Part shown: piece after piece, positions 16,243 through 24,174 of the stretch
Layout: every line of letters begins with the position of its first letter
Position numbering within the stretch: position 1 is the stretch's first letter
From: Bacteroidaceae bacterium
GTDB taxonomy: Bacteria > Bacteroidota > Bacteroidia > Bacteroidales > Bacteroidaceae
Length of the DNA stretch: 42,665 nucleotides
Direction of reading: 5' to 3'
Assembly: GCA_017453465.1 (NCBI GenBank)
Contig: JAFTEV010000018.1
Coordinates: 1-42,665 of the forward strand
Position numbers and translations under genes: made by a program
Notes under the pieces: model-generated
Databases searched by the model: none
What the model was told of the DNA's origin: nothing
The model's input: only the letters and a program-made list of their open reading frames with translations

Positions 16243-17118
16243 ATGAGAAAGATTTTCTACTTTGCTTTGCTGATGTCCATGCCTGCCGTGGCACAGCAGT
16301 CGGACGTGGTGGCTACATTCGAGGATTTGGCTCTGGAGCGGGATTGCTTCTGGAATGGTAGCGACGGCACTGGGGGCTTTGTCTCTGGTGGCTTCCGTTT
16401 TGAGAATGGCTATGAGGTGATGGACTATGGTGGTTACTCTTACGCTTACGCATACGGGTTCTACTATAGCACGATGACGGCTACGTCGTTTGCGGATTAC
16501 GCGACGGACCAGTACAACAGTTGTGTGGGCCACGGCGCGGAGGGTTCGGCTACGTATGCCGTGTATAATGTGAACAATTATACGCCGAAGGGCATCGAGG
16601 TGCTGGGCGGCGAGAGGGTTGTGCCTGGCTGCTACCTGACGAATGATGCCTGTGCTTACTGGTCGATGATGCAGGGCGATGGTTATGCAAAGAAGTTTGG
16701 CGCGGGTGACTGGTTCAAGTTGACCATCACGGGGCTGGATGCTGCGGGCGCGGTGACGGGCGCGGTAGATTTCTATCTGGCCGATATGCGCGAGGGCGCG
16801 GACGGTGGCATCGTGGACGATTGGCAGTGGGTGGACCTTAGCTGTCTGGGCAGGGTGGCTCGGCTGAGTTTCGACATGAGCAGCAGTGACAGCGGTCAGT
16901 ATGGCATGAATACGCCTGCTTATTTCTGTCTGGACAATCTGGGTGCTGCCCAGCCTGGGGTTGACCCGTCGGTCGGCGTGGCGGCGGTGGAGGCTGCGGG
17001 GGACGGTGTGCCTGTGGCTATCTATAGCGCGAGCGGTGTGCGTCGCAGTGCGTTGGCGGCGGGACTGAACATCGTGAAGTATGGAAATGGTGTGACGAAA
17101 AAGATTTTTGTTAGATAA
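16243..17118 (+). CDS. DUF4465-family secreted protein, BtuH-like
   Basis: A 291-residue protein with signal peptide MRKIFYFALLMSMPAVA, start at ATG 16243. Almost all of the mature part is one DUF4465-type domain: FEDLALERDCFWNGSDGTGG, FRFENGYEVMDYGGYSY, GFYYSTMTATSFADYATDQYNSCVG, VDFYLADMREG, DDWQWVDLSCLG, MNTPAYFCLDNLG. The same motifs occur twice at the end of the upstream giant protein, so the two genes probably share a duplicated module. I recall BtuH, a surface B12-binding lipoprotein of Bacteroides, as a member of this family; here there is no lipobox, and the C-terminus GLNIVKYGNGVTKKIFVR looks like a type IX secretion tail instead. The next gene starts inside its stop codon (TAATG). 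Family firm; B12 binding inferred. Confidence 0.85.
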   Translation: MRKIFYFALLMSMPAVAQQSDVVATFEDLALERDCFWNGSDGTGGFVSGGFRFENGYEVMDYGGYSYAYAYGFYYSTMTATSFADYATDQYNSCVGHGAEGSATYAVYNVNNYTPKGIEVLGGERVVPGCYLTNDACAYWSMMQGDGYAKKFGAGDWFKLTITGLDAAGAVTGAVDFYLADMREGADGGIVDDWQWVDLSCLGRVARLSFDMSSSDSGQYGMNTPAYFCLDNLGAAQPGVDPSVGVAAVEAAGDGVPVAIYSASGVRRSALAAGLNIVKYGNGVTKKIFVR

Positions 17119-18248
17119 TGTATCGTCCTTTGAATATCATTTTTGTTGTTGTTGCGTTTGCCATCCTCGCTTCGTGTGGGGGTGGCAATGCTGTTTCTGT
17201 CTCGGCTGAGGGGGAGGAGGTGGAACTGGTGTATGCCGACTTGCTCAGCATGAGGCAGTGCGCGGGGTATGTGTATGCCGAGGTGCGCAATCCGTGGGAC
17301 AGCGGGGCAGTGTTGCATTCCTACGTGCTGGTGGAGCGGGACAGGCCGCTGCCAGCTGGGTTACCGAAGGGGGATGTGGTGCGCATTCCGCTGAGGAGGA
17401 GTGTGGTCTATACGCTGGTACACATGGGGCTGATTGAGGAGCTGGGGGCTTACGACCAGGTGGCGGGTGTCTGCGATTTGCGCTACATGGACATTCCGAG
17501 GGTGCAGGCCGATGTGCGGGCTGGCCGTCTGAGGGACTTGGGCGAGGGTTTGAATCCGAACATTGAGGGGTTTATCGACATGGAGCCAGATGCTGTCCTG
17601 CTTTCTCCGTTCCAGAACGACGGCGGGTATGGCCGTCTGGGTAAGTTGGGCATTCCGATTGTGGAGTGTGCAGACTATATGGAGACTTCGGCTCTGGGCA
17701 GAGCTGAGTGGATGAAGTTTTACGGGTTGCTCTACGGAAAGGAGACTGAAGCCGACAGCTTGTTTCGTGGCATAGTCTGCCGTTACGAGGCGTTGAAGCA
17801 GTTGGCTGCCGGGCAGAAGGAGCGTCCCACGGTGGTGACGGACTTGAAGTATGGTGCCATGTGGTATGTGCCTGCGGGTGGCAGCACGACGGGTGGGTTG
17901 CTGTCCGATGCAGGTGCGGACTACGTGTTCAAGGACTGGACAGGGAGCGGCAATCTGACGCTGGCTCCAGAGACGGTGTTTGACCAGGCTGCGGATGCGC
18001 AGTTTTGGCTGATTCGCTACAATCAGCGGACGAGCAAGACTTACGACGAGTTGGCTCAGGAGTACACGAATTACAGGAAGATGGCTGCCTTCAGGAACCG
18101 TAACATTTATGCCTGCAACACGGAGGACATTCCGTTCTACAAGGAGGCTCCTTTCCATCCCGACTTGCTGCTGAGGGATTTCATCAAAATCTTTCATCCA
18201 GAGGTACTAAGGGGAGACTCTTTGCGTTATTATAAGAAAATGGAATAA
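17118..18248 (+). CDS. btuF: BtuF-like cobalamin-binding lipoprotein of an ABC importer
   Basis: A 376-residue substrate-binding protein of the TroA/BtuF fold. The lipoprotein signal IIFVVVAFAILASC has its lipidated Cys at 20. The first lobe carries RRSVVYTLVHMGLIEELGAYDQVAGVCDL, the linker region FIDMEPDAVLLSPFQNDGGYGRLGKLGIPIVEC, and the second lobe TVVTDLKYGAMWYVPAGGSTTGGLLSDAGADYVF, matching class III binding proteins for B12, haem or siderophores. It would collect cobalamin in the periplasm and deliver it to the BtuC permease encoded 171 bases downstream. Its ATG shares one base with the stop of the DUF4465 gene (TAATG). The riboswitch-led context favours cobalamin over iron complexes. 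Codons end mainly in G or T, unlike btuG. Confidence 0.85.
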   Translation: MYRPLNIIFVVVAFAILASCGGGNAVSVSAEGEEVELVYADLLSMRQCAGYVYAEVRNPWDSGAVLHSYVLVERDRPLPAGLPKGDVVRIPLRRSVVYTLVHMGLIEELGAYDQVAGVCDLRYMDIPRVQADVRAGRLRDLGEGLNPNIEGFIDMEPDAVLLSPFQNDGGYGRLGKLGIPIVECADYMETSALGRAEWMKFYGLLYGKETEADSLFRGIVCRYEALKQLAAGQKERPTVVTDLKYGAMWYVPAGGSTTGGLLSDAGADYVFKDWTGSGNLTLAPETVFDQAADAQFWLIRYNQRTSKTYDELAQEYTNYRKMAAFRNRNIYACNTEDIPFYKEAPFHPDLLLRDFIKIFHPEVLRGDSLRYYKKME

Positions 18249-18400
18249 TTCTTAAATCCGAAAGGTTTAAATCCGAATTACGAAATCCGAAATCATAAAT
18301 CCGAATTACGAAATCCGAAAGGCCATCCGGATGGTCTCGTAACTCGTAATTCGTATTTCGTAATTCGTAATTCGTAATTCGTAATTAAAATTCTTCATTC
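18249..18400. repeat. Palindromic element, AAATCCGAATTACG type
   Basis: Left half: AAATCCGAATTACGAAATCC units (18269-18320). Right half: CGTAATTCGTATTTCGTAATTCG units (18345-18386). The centre GGCCATCCGGATGGTC (18321-18336) is itself a small hairpin. The same words appear in the infB-nusA spacer at 40640-40684. Confidence 0.65.
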
Positions 18401-18490
18401 CGTAAAACCGCAAAACCGTATGACCGCAAAACCGCAAAACCGCATAACCGCCCTCTGTCTTCTCTGTGTCCTCAGTGTCCTCTGTGCCTT
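18400..18490. repeat. AAAACCGC and CTCTGTG repeat words overlapping the btuC start
   Basis: Seven near-copies of AAAACCGC/ATAACCGC (18400-18450) are followed by CCCTCTGTCTTCTCTGTGTCC-type units (18450-18485). The btuC ATG lies in the first group and the second encodes its first membrane helix. The CTCTGTG group is nearly the same as that at 8052-8092. Confidence 0.6.
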
Positions 18491-19454
18491 CCTGAACTTG
18501 TTTTTTGGCACCGTACCTATCCCAGCCGATGAAGTGTGGCGGGCATTGACGGGTGGTGAGGTGTCGAAGGCTTCGTGGGCATACATCGTTCTGGAGTCGC
18601 GATTGCCGAGTGCGGTGACGGCGTTGCTCTGCGGTGCTTCGTTGGCGGCCAGCGGACTGATGTTGCAGACGGTGTTTCGGAATCCCCTGGCGGGGCCGTC
18701 TATTCTGGGCATTACGAATGGTGCGTCGCTGGGGGTGGCGTTGGTGATGCTGGCTATGGGTGGTGTGCTGGGCACGACGGTGCTGGGTGCCGACTTGCAG
18801 GTGGCTGGCATTCTGGCTGTGATTGTGGCGGCGTTCTTGGGTTCTGCCGTGGTCATGGCTGTGCTGCTGATGATGAGCGGTGTGGTGCGGAGCAATGCGA
18901 TGCTGCTGATTGTGGGCATCATGTTTGGCTACCTGACGGGGTCGCTGATTTCGCTGCTCAATGTGTTTGCCTCGTCCGACAATGTGTTTGCTTACGTCAT
19001 TTGGGGCATGGGCAGTTTCTCCAGTGTGTCGCTCCAGCAATTGCCTTGGTTTGCGGGGCTTTCGCTTGTGGGCCTGTTGCTTTCGCTGCTGCTGGTGAAG
19101 CCGCTGAATGCCTTGCTGCTGGGCGACCAGTATGCGCAGAACTTGGGGTTCAACATTCGCAGGATTCGCACGCTGCTACTGCTCTCCACGGGGTTGCTCA
19201 CGGCGATTGCCACGGCTTTCTGTGGTCCTGTAGCTTTCCTTGGGTTGGCCACGCCACACATTGCCCGCATGGTGATGGGCACTGAGAACCACAAGTTGCT
19301 CTTGCCTGCCACCATCCTGACAGGGTCGCTGATTGCCCTGTTGTGCAACGTGCTTTGTATGCTGCCGTCCGACACCATTTTGCCACTCAATGCTGTCACG
19401 CCGATGATTGGCACGCCTGTGATTTTGTACGTGATTTTGTGCAAACGCAGTTGA
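18420..19454 (+). CDS. btuC: BtuC-like ABC importer permease (FecCD family)
   Basis: A 344-residue inner-membrane permease with about ten hydrophobic helices. FecCD-family landmarks are FFGTVPIPADEVWRAL (about 22-37), ASGLMLQTVFRNPLAGPSILGITNGASLGVAL (about 77-108), the cytoplasmic coupling region QYAQNLGFNIRR and FCGPVAFLGLATPHIARM near 265-282. It would move cobalamin delivered by BtuF across the inner membrane. The first helix, ALCLLCVLSVLCAFL, is encoded by intergenic repeat words. No BtuD-type ATPase follows: the next 247 bases are repeats and then an exporter gene, so the ATPase must be elsewhere or shared. No alternative in-frame start within the family boundary was seen. Confidence 0.87.
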   Translation: MTAKPQNRITALCLLCVLSVLCAFLNLFFGTVPIPADEVWRALTGGEVSKASWAYIVLESRLPSAVTALLCGASLAASGLMLQTVFRNPLAGPSILGITNGASLGVALVMLAMGGVLGTTVLGADLQVAGILAVIVAAFLGSAVVMAVLLMMSGVVRSNAMLLIVGIMFGYLTGSLISLLNVFASSDNVFAYVIWGMGSFSSVSLQQLPWFAGLSLVGLLLSLLLVKPLNALLLGDQYAQNLGFNIRRIRTLLLLSTGLLTAIATAFCGPVAFLGLATPHIARMVMGTENHKLLLPATILTGSLIALLCNVLCMLPSDTILPLNAVTPMIGTPVILYVILCKRS

Positions 19455-19546
19455 AGAAAGTTAAAAGTTGAAAGTTAAAAGTTAAAATGCCCTGCGGAGT
19501 GTAGGCTGCAAGCCATTTTAACTTTTAACTTTTAACTTTTAACTGA
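19455..19546. repeat. Palindromic element, AGTTAAA/TTTAACT type
   Basis: AAGTTAAAAGTTGAAAGTT and AAAAGTTAAAATG on the left face CATTTTAACTTTTAAC and further TTTTAACT units on the right. The loop contains TGCCCTGCGGAGTGTAGG; TGCC-TGCGGAGTG is shared with the large palindrome at 25947-26255. Confidence 0.7.
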
Positions 19547-19555
19547 AATTTTCCT

Positions 19556-19563
19556 TAACTTTG
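19556..19563 (+). promoter_or_regulatory. -7 box for the MsbA-like gene
   Basis: TAACTTTG matches TAnnTTTG. It immediately follows the TTTTAACT repeat array and lies 138 bases before the start codon, leaving a leader full of ACGGTT and AAACCGC repeats. Confidence 0.5.
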
Positions 19564-19569
19564 CAGCCT

Positions 19570-19695
19570 AGAAGTACGGTTGTGCGGTCTTACGGTTAGA
19601 CGGTCATACGGTTGTACGGTTAGACGGCTGTTCTACCATAAAACCACAAAACCGTTAAGCGAAGCGACCGCAAAACCGCAAAACCGCAAATAAGT
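19570..19695. repeat. TACGGTT/AAACCGC repeat in the leader of the MsbA-like gene
   Basis: TACGGTT and TAGACGG words (19573-19627) are complementary to the ACCGTTAAG and AAAACCGC words at 19640-19690. The element fills the space between the -7 box and the start codon. Confidence 0.55.
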
Positions 19696-19701
19696 GTTGA
19701 T

Positions 19702-21537
19702 ATGTTGAAGCAATTTCTCTCCATCATGGCACGCTACCTGAAGCCTTACCGCAAGTATTTGGCGTGGTCGGTTGTGCTGAATTTTCTGTCGCAGTGGATG
19801 AACGTGTTCTCGTTCATGGTGTTGATTCCGATTCTGAACATCCTTTTCAAGATAGACAAGGCGGTGTATGAGTATCAGCCTGTGGACTGGCACCATCTGA
19901 ACAAGGATGTCATCATCAACAATGCTTACGCCTGGGTGCAGGAACTGATTTCGCTGCATGGGGCTTTCCTCACATTGGTCATCATGGGGGTGGCTCTCAT
20001 CGTGATGACGGGTGTGAAGACATTGGGCTATTTTGCTTCGTCTGCCGTCATGGTGCCGTTGCGCACGGGCATTGTCCGCGACATTCGTGTGGAGGTGTAC
20101 GAGAAGGTGCTACGTCTGCCGCTGAGTTTCTTTTCGGAAGAACGCAAAGGAGATATCATTGCCCGAATGAGTGCCGATGTGCAGATGGTGGAAAGTTCTA
20201 TCACGAGCAGCATTGATATGCTGATTCGTCAGCCCATCGCCATTCTGGTCTGCTTCTTCACCCTGTTCAGCGTGAGTTGGCAGCTGACGGTGTTTGTCAT
20301 CGTGGTGGCTCCTGTGGCTGGCTGGATTATGGGCGTGGTGAGCCGTAAGCTGAAGAGCCAGTCATCTGCCGTGCAGGGTCAGTGGGGTGACATCATTGCC
20401 CAGCTGGACGAAACGTTGGGCGGACTGCGCATCATCAAGGCGTTCATTGCGGAGCACAAGATGTTGCGGCGGTTTACATTCGTGAACGACGAGTTTCGCA
20501 AGGGCATGAACGAAATGGTGATTCGCCAGAATGCTGCTCACCCAATGTCGGAATTTCTGGGCACTATCATCATCGTGGTGGTGCTTTGGTTCGGCGGTTT
20601 TTTGATTCTGAATGAGTCGAACCTGATTGATGCTTCTACCTTCATTTTCTATATGGTCATCCTCTACAGCGTCATCAATCCGCTGAAGGAACTCTCGAAG
20701 GCCACCTACCAGATTCCCTTGGGCTTGGCTTCGATGGACCGTATTGACTTCATCCTGAAAGCCGAAAACCCCATCAAGGAGCCAGCCCTGCCTGAGCCGC
20801 TTCCCAGCTTTGAGCGGGAGATTGAGTTGCGCGATGTTTGCTTCAGCTACGTTGAGGGACGCGAGGTGCTCAAGCACATCAACCTCACTGTGCCGAAGGG
20901 GAAGACCATTGCGCTGGTGGGACAGTCGGGTTCGGGAAAGAGTACACTGGTTGACCTGATACCTCGTTACCACGATGTATCTCAGGGCGAGGTGCTCATT
21001 GACGGCAAGAACATCAAGGGGGTGAAGATAAGTGAACTACGCTCGCTCATTGGCAATGTCAACCAGGAGGCCATCCTCTTCAACGACACGTTCTACAACA
21101 ACATTACTTTCGGTGTGGAGAATGCCACGATGGAGCAAGTCATCGAGGCTGCCAAGATAGCCAATGCCCATGAGTTCATCATGGAGAGCGAACACGGCTA
21201 CGACACGATGATTGGCGACCGTGGCGGCAGACTCTCTGGCGGTCAGCGGCAGCGAGTGAGCATTGCGCGTGCCATCCTGAAGAATCCTCCCATCCTCATT
21301 CTTGACGAAGCCACCAGTGCGCTCGACACCGAGAGTGAGCGACTGGTGCAGGAGGCTCTGGAGCGGCTGATGCTTTCGCGCACCACCATTGCCATTGCCC
21401 ACCGTCTGAGTACCATCAAGAACGCTGACGAAATCTGTGTGCTCTACGAGGGTGAAATTGTGGAGCGTGGTCAGCATGAAGAGCTGATTGAGAAGAATGG
21501 CTACTATAAGCGGCTGTATGATATGCAGCAATTATAA
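19702..21537 (+). CDS. MsbA-like ABC exporter (lipid or glycolipid flippase)
   Basis: A 611-residue fused exporter: a six-helix type IV membrane domain (about 15-330) and a nucleotide-binding domain (about 370-611). Walker A is GQSGSGKST at about 407-415, the signature LSGGQRQR at about 512, Walker B ILILDEATSALD at about 530-542, and the H-loop lies in IAIAHRLSTIK. FFSEERKGDIIARMSADVQMVE is the typical intracellular loop of MsbA-type exporters. Orthologues flip lipid A-core or other lipid-linked products to the periplasmic side. It is unlikely to supply the missing BtuD ATPase, since it has its own membrane domain and exporter architecture. The convergent glycosyltransferase operon next to it supports a role in LPS or glycan export. 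Confidence 0.88.
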   Translation: MLKQFLSIMARYLKPYRKYLAWSVVLNFLSQWMNVFSFMVLIPILNILFKIDKAVYEYQPVDWHHLNKDVIINNAYAWVQELISLHGAFLTLVIMGVALIVMTGVKTLGYFASSAVMVPLRTGIVRDIRVEVYEKVLRLPLSFFSEERKGDIIARMSADVQMVESSITSSIDMLIRQPIAILVCFFTLFSVSWQLTVFVIVVAPVAGWIMGVVSRKLKSQSSAVQGQWGDIIAQLDETLGGLRIIKAFIAEHKMLRRFTFVNDEFRKGMNEMVIRQNAAHPMSEFLGTIIIVVVLWFGGFLILNESNLIDASTFIFYMVILYSVINPLKELSKATYQIPLGLASMDRIDFILKAENPIKEPALPEPLPSFEREIELRDVCFSYVEGREVLKHINLTVPKGKTIALVGQSGSGKSTLVDLIPRYHDVSQGEVLIDGKNIKGVKISELRSLIGNVNQEAILFNDTFYNNITFGVENATMEQVIEAAKIANAHEFIMESEHGYDTMIGDRGGRLSGGQRQRVSIARAILKNPPILILDEATSALDTESERLVQEALERLMLSRTTIAIAHRLSTIKNADEICVLYEGEIVERGQHEELIEKNGYYKRLYDMQQL

Positions 21538-21645
21538 GTGAAGAGTGAAAAGTGAAGAGTGAAAAATTTAAGTTACTGGGGTTAAACGCAGTCTAATGGT
21601 GGCTAAACTGTAACTTAGATTTTTCACTCTTCACTTTTCACTTAC
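21537..21645. repeat. Palindromic element, AGTGAAGAGTGAAA type, between convergent genes
   Basis: AGTGAAGAGTGAAAAGTGAA at 21537 and AAATTTAAGTTAC at 21564 pair with GTAACTTAGATTTTTCAC and CTCTTCACTTTTCACTT at 21610-21643. The right arm reaches across the stop codon of the fucosyltransferase-like gene. Likely a bidirectional terminator. Confidence 0.7.
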
Positions 21646-22486
21646 TTCCCCCTTCCACCGTTTCCGTCCAAATTGAATCAAGTTGTGGCAACCGCACCTC
21701 GAAAGGCTCGAAGGTGATGGGTGCTGTAGTTTTGTGGCTGTGCATCCAGTGGAGGCGGGCTTTGCCATACATGGTGGCCACAAGGGTAAAGCTGCTGAAG
21801 GGACCAATGAGGTAGTCGCATTCGGAGAGCAGACAGAGGTCTTCGCCAGGATTGCCAGTGGGGAAGTGTACCTGCCAGGGCTGGAGAGCCTGACGGTAGC
21901 GGTCTTGATCGGGCTGGGCGTTGCTACATATATATATAATGTAATGGGGAAATCCTAACCCCTGTAGGGCACGGCGAATGGTGGCAATGTATTCTTCGTC
22001 GGTGAAGTAGAATTTGCCGTCGCACCATGTCTGGTAGTCACCGCGCCGAATGTGTACGCCGATGCGGACGGTGTCGGCAGGGGCTGTGCTTTCCATGTAT
22101 TTCTGTATATTTTGGCTGATGGCTGGCTTGAAGGAGAACAGGCTGCGGATGTCGGCGAGGTGTTGAAGGAAGAGGCTGTAGTGACGCACGCTCCAACCTT
22201 CCACCATAACGTTACGGCTGGCCAGTATCTGTGCTTCTTTCTCTGGGTGGGGCTGGATGTCGCCGCTGTAGCTGACGGTGGGGATGATGCCCCAGCGAGC
22301 CATGAACTTGCCAGCCAGGTAGTAGGCGAAGTTGTGGTGGGGCGTGGTGCTGATGGCGAAGTAAGGGTATTTGTAGGCAAACCGCATCGACATACAGGGA
22401 CGGTGATGTTCCTTTGCCCAGGCATAGACGTGGGCATATTGCAGGATGTTGTTGCACATCTGGCCTTTGTCGCGTACAAATATCAT
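21638..22486 (-). CDS. Family 11-type glycosyltransferase (alpha-1,2-fucosyltransferase-like)
   Basis: A 282-residue protein starting at MIFVRDKGQMCNNILQYAHVYAWA, whose early N-N-x-L-x-Q/Y pattern is usual for GT11 fucosyltransferases that begin G-x-x-x-N. The GT11 nucleotide-sugar motif is VRIGVHIRRGDYQTW (near 155-170). GNPGEDLCLLSECDYLIGPFSSFTLVATMYG near 220-250 matches the second family motif (D-x-x-x-M-x-x-C-x-x-x-I-x-x-N/x-S-S-F). It would add a sugar, probably fucose from GDP-fucose, to a surface glycan. It is the last gene of a four-gene operon; its ATG overlaps the stop of the upstream gene by four bases. Acceptor unknown. Confidence 0.8.
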   Translation of the reverse strand: MIFVRDKGQMCNNILQYAHVYAWAKEHHRPCMSMRFAYKYPYFAISTTPHHNFAYYLAGKFMARWGIIPTVSYSGDIQPHPEKEAQILASRNVMVEGWSVRHYSLFLQHLADIRSLFSFKPAISQNIQKYMESTAPADTVRIGVHIRRGDYQTWCDGKFYFTDEEYIATIRRALQGLGFPHYIIYICSNAQPDQDRYRQALQPWQVHFPTGNPGEDLCLLSECDYLIGPFSSFTLVATMYGKARLHWMHSHKTTAPITFEPFEVRLPQLDSIWTETVEGGSK

Positions 22487-24174
22487 GGCTTGCCCTCCTC
22501 CTGCTGTGTGTTCAGGTATTTGTTGACACCGTTTTCGCACCACTTGATTTGCTGGCTGACGACGTGCTCCAGTTCCTTCAGGTGTGTGCCTTCACCCGCT
22601 TTTGAGGCTTCCTGGTGCCACAGGTGATAGAGCACGCCGCCCATCTTCAGTGCCTTCTTCTTCACTCCTGCAAAGTGCATTCGGTAGATGAGTTCGCCGT
22701 CCTCATGTCCCCATCCACACAGGTTCTCGTTGTAGCCGTTGACGGCAATGAAGTCGGAACGCCAGAAGGCCATGTTGCAGCCGCGCAAGTGGTCAATCTT
22801 TCGGGCATAGCGCAGTGCCATGTAGTGACGCAGTGTCTTGTTGCGTAGGCGGTTGAGGATGAAGGCTGGCTTCAGTCCTGTGGCGTGGAGGTGGAATTGG
22901 CCTGAAGCCAGAATTGCTTCGGTCTCGCGGCGTTCCACCTTGGTGCGGCTGCCGCAGACGTAGTAGCCACGTTCCATCAGCTCGGCGTGGTCGGCCAGGA
23001 AGTGCCTGTCAAGCACCACGTCACCGTCAATCTGCACGATGTATTCGCCTCTGGCCTTGGCAATAGCCTTGTTCAAGATAATCGTTCTTCGGAAACCTTC
23101 GTCGGGCTGCCACACGTGCTGAATGTCAAGTTCGGGGTAACGCTTTTGCAGCTGGCCGATGAGCAGCCTTGTCTCTTTGCCCGACCCGTCGTCCGCAATG
23201 ATGACCTCGCAGGGAAGCTGGGTTTGCCGACCGACCGACTCAATGCAGAGCTGGAGGGCACGGGGCCAGTTGTAGGTAGAGACAAGCAGCGTGATGTCGG
23301 CGTTTGGGGGCGAAAAGTGCCATGGCTCTTTGTAGGTGAGTTTGTGTATAAAGCTCTGTCGGGCAGCTTGCTGGATGAGCAGCGTGGAGAAATTTCTGCC
23401 CCGGCGCAGTGCATAGAACATGAAGTGCATGGCTGCGTCGGTCTCCCTGAGCTGGGCCTGCTGAAACTGACCCAGAAAGTCGGGGTTGGTACGGAGCAGG
23501 GCTATAAAGATGAAGTGGAAGGTGAAGTAGTGGATGACGGCTCCCTCCTCCTGCCAGTAGCGTTCCAGGGTTTGGCACATTCGGTGGATGAGGGGATGGT
23601 GGGCTTCGGCCTTGATGAAGCAACTCTGGATGTAGGTATAGGCAAATTCACCCTGCGCGAGGTAGCAGAAGAAAGGCTTCTGCAAAATTTCGTCGGGAAT
23701 GGTGGCAGTGAGCAGACAAGTCGCGTCAATCCAGATGCCACCGTATTTGTCGAGTAGCCACACACGCAGGATGTCGGAGAAGTGGGTGATGGAGATGGCA
23801 TTCTTCTCTTTGGCTTCCCTGATGTAGGCTGGCAGGTCGATGTATTGCTGGAGGTTTTCTGCCGTGATGACGATGTGGGTGTAGCCCTGTGGCAGGAACT
23901 CATCTACCGACTGAATGCTCTGGCGAACAATGTCGGGACAGTGGTCCAGCCCCTGTGCCCAATATTGCCAGACGATGCAGCGGGTAGGGCCATCGGCGGA
24001 AGGTGTGGTTGGGGCTGGTGCCTTCTCGGTGCAGTATTGTTCCAGGTACTTGATGCACCGCTCAGGATTGGTGGGGGAGAGGGAATTGCGCACCCGGTGG
24101 CGCAGCTCTCTGTCCCAGAAACATGTCATCGAAGCGACATTGGCAAGGAATTTTCTTGTTTTGCGTCCTTTCAT
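22483..24174 (-). CDS. Two-domain glycosyltransferase (capsular-synthesis/GT32-like plus GT2)
   Basis: A 563-residue protein with two transferase domains. Residues about 65-285 resemble capsular polysaccharide synthesis/GT32-type enzymes: CIVWQYWAQGLDHCPDIVRQS near 66-86 and HFSDILRVWLLDKYGGIWIDA at 131-151, with the metal-binding D-x-D replaced by the YGGIWID arrangement of the family. Residues about 293-540 are a GT2 fold: ITLLVSTYNWPRALQLCIESV, EVIIADDGSG near 323-332, the DxD-type QIDGDVVLD at 381-389 and the chondroitin-polymerase-like GCNMAFWRSDF...GWGHEDGELIYR. It may add two sugars in sequence. Linked by ATGA overlaps to genes on both sides. The N-terminus has a basic patch (KGRKTRK) and no clear membrane segment. 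Confidence 0.82.
   Translation of the reverse strand: MKGRKTRKFLANVASMTCFWDRELRHRVRNSLSPTNPERCIKYLEQYCTEKAPAPTTPSADGPTRCIVWQYWAQGLDHCPDIVRQSIQSVDEFLPQGYTHIVITAENLQQYIDLPAYIREAKEKNAISITHFSDILRVWLLDKYGGIWIDATCLLTATIPDEILQKPFFCYLAQGEFAYTYIQSCFIKAEAHHPLIHRMCQTLERYWQEEGAVIHYFTFHFIFIALLRTNPDFLGQFQQAQLRETDAAMHFMFYALRRGRNFSTLLIQQAARQSFIHKLTYKEPWHFSPPNADITLLVSTYNWPRALQLCIESVGRQTQLPCEVIIADDGSGKETRLLIGQLQKRYPELDIQHVWQPDEGFRRTIILNKAIAKARGEYIVQIDGDVVLDRHFLADHAELMERGYYVCGSRTKVERRETEAILASGQFHLHATGLKPAFILNRLRNKTLRHYMALRYARKIDHLRGCNMAFWRSDFIAVNGYNENLCGWGHEDGELIYRMHFAGVKKKALKMGGVLYHLWHQEASKAGEGTHLKELEHVVSQQIKWCENGVNKYLNTQQEEGKP

Noticed and set aside
19702-21537. Exporter gene as the missing BtuD
   Set aside because: It has six membrane helices fused to its ATPase and matches MsbA-type exporters; it also has its own promoter box.
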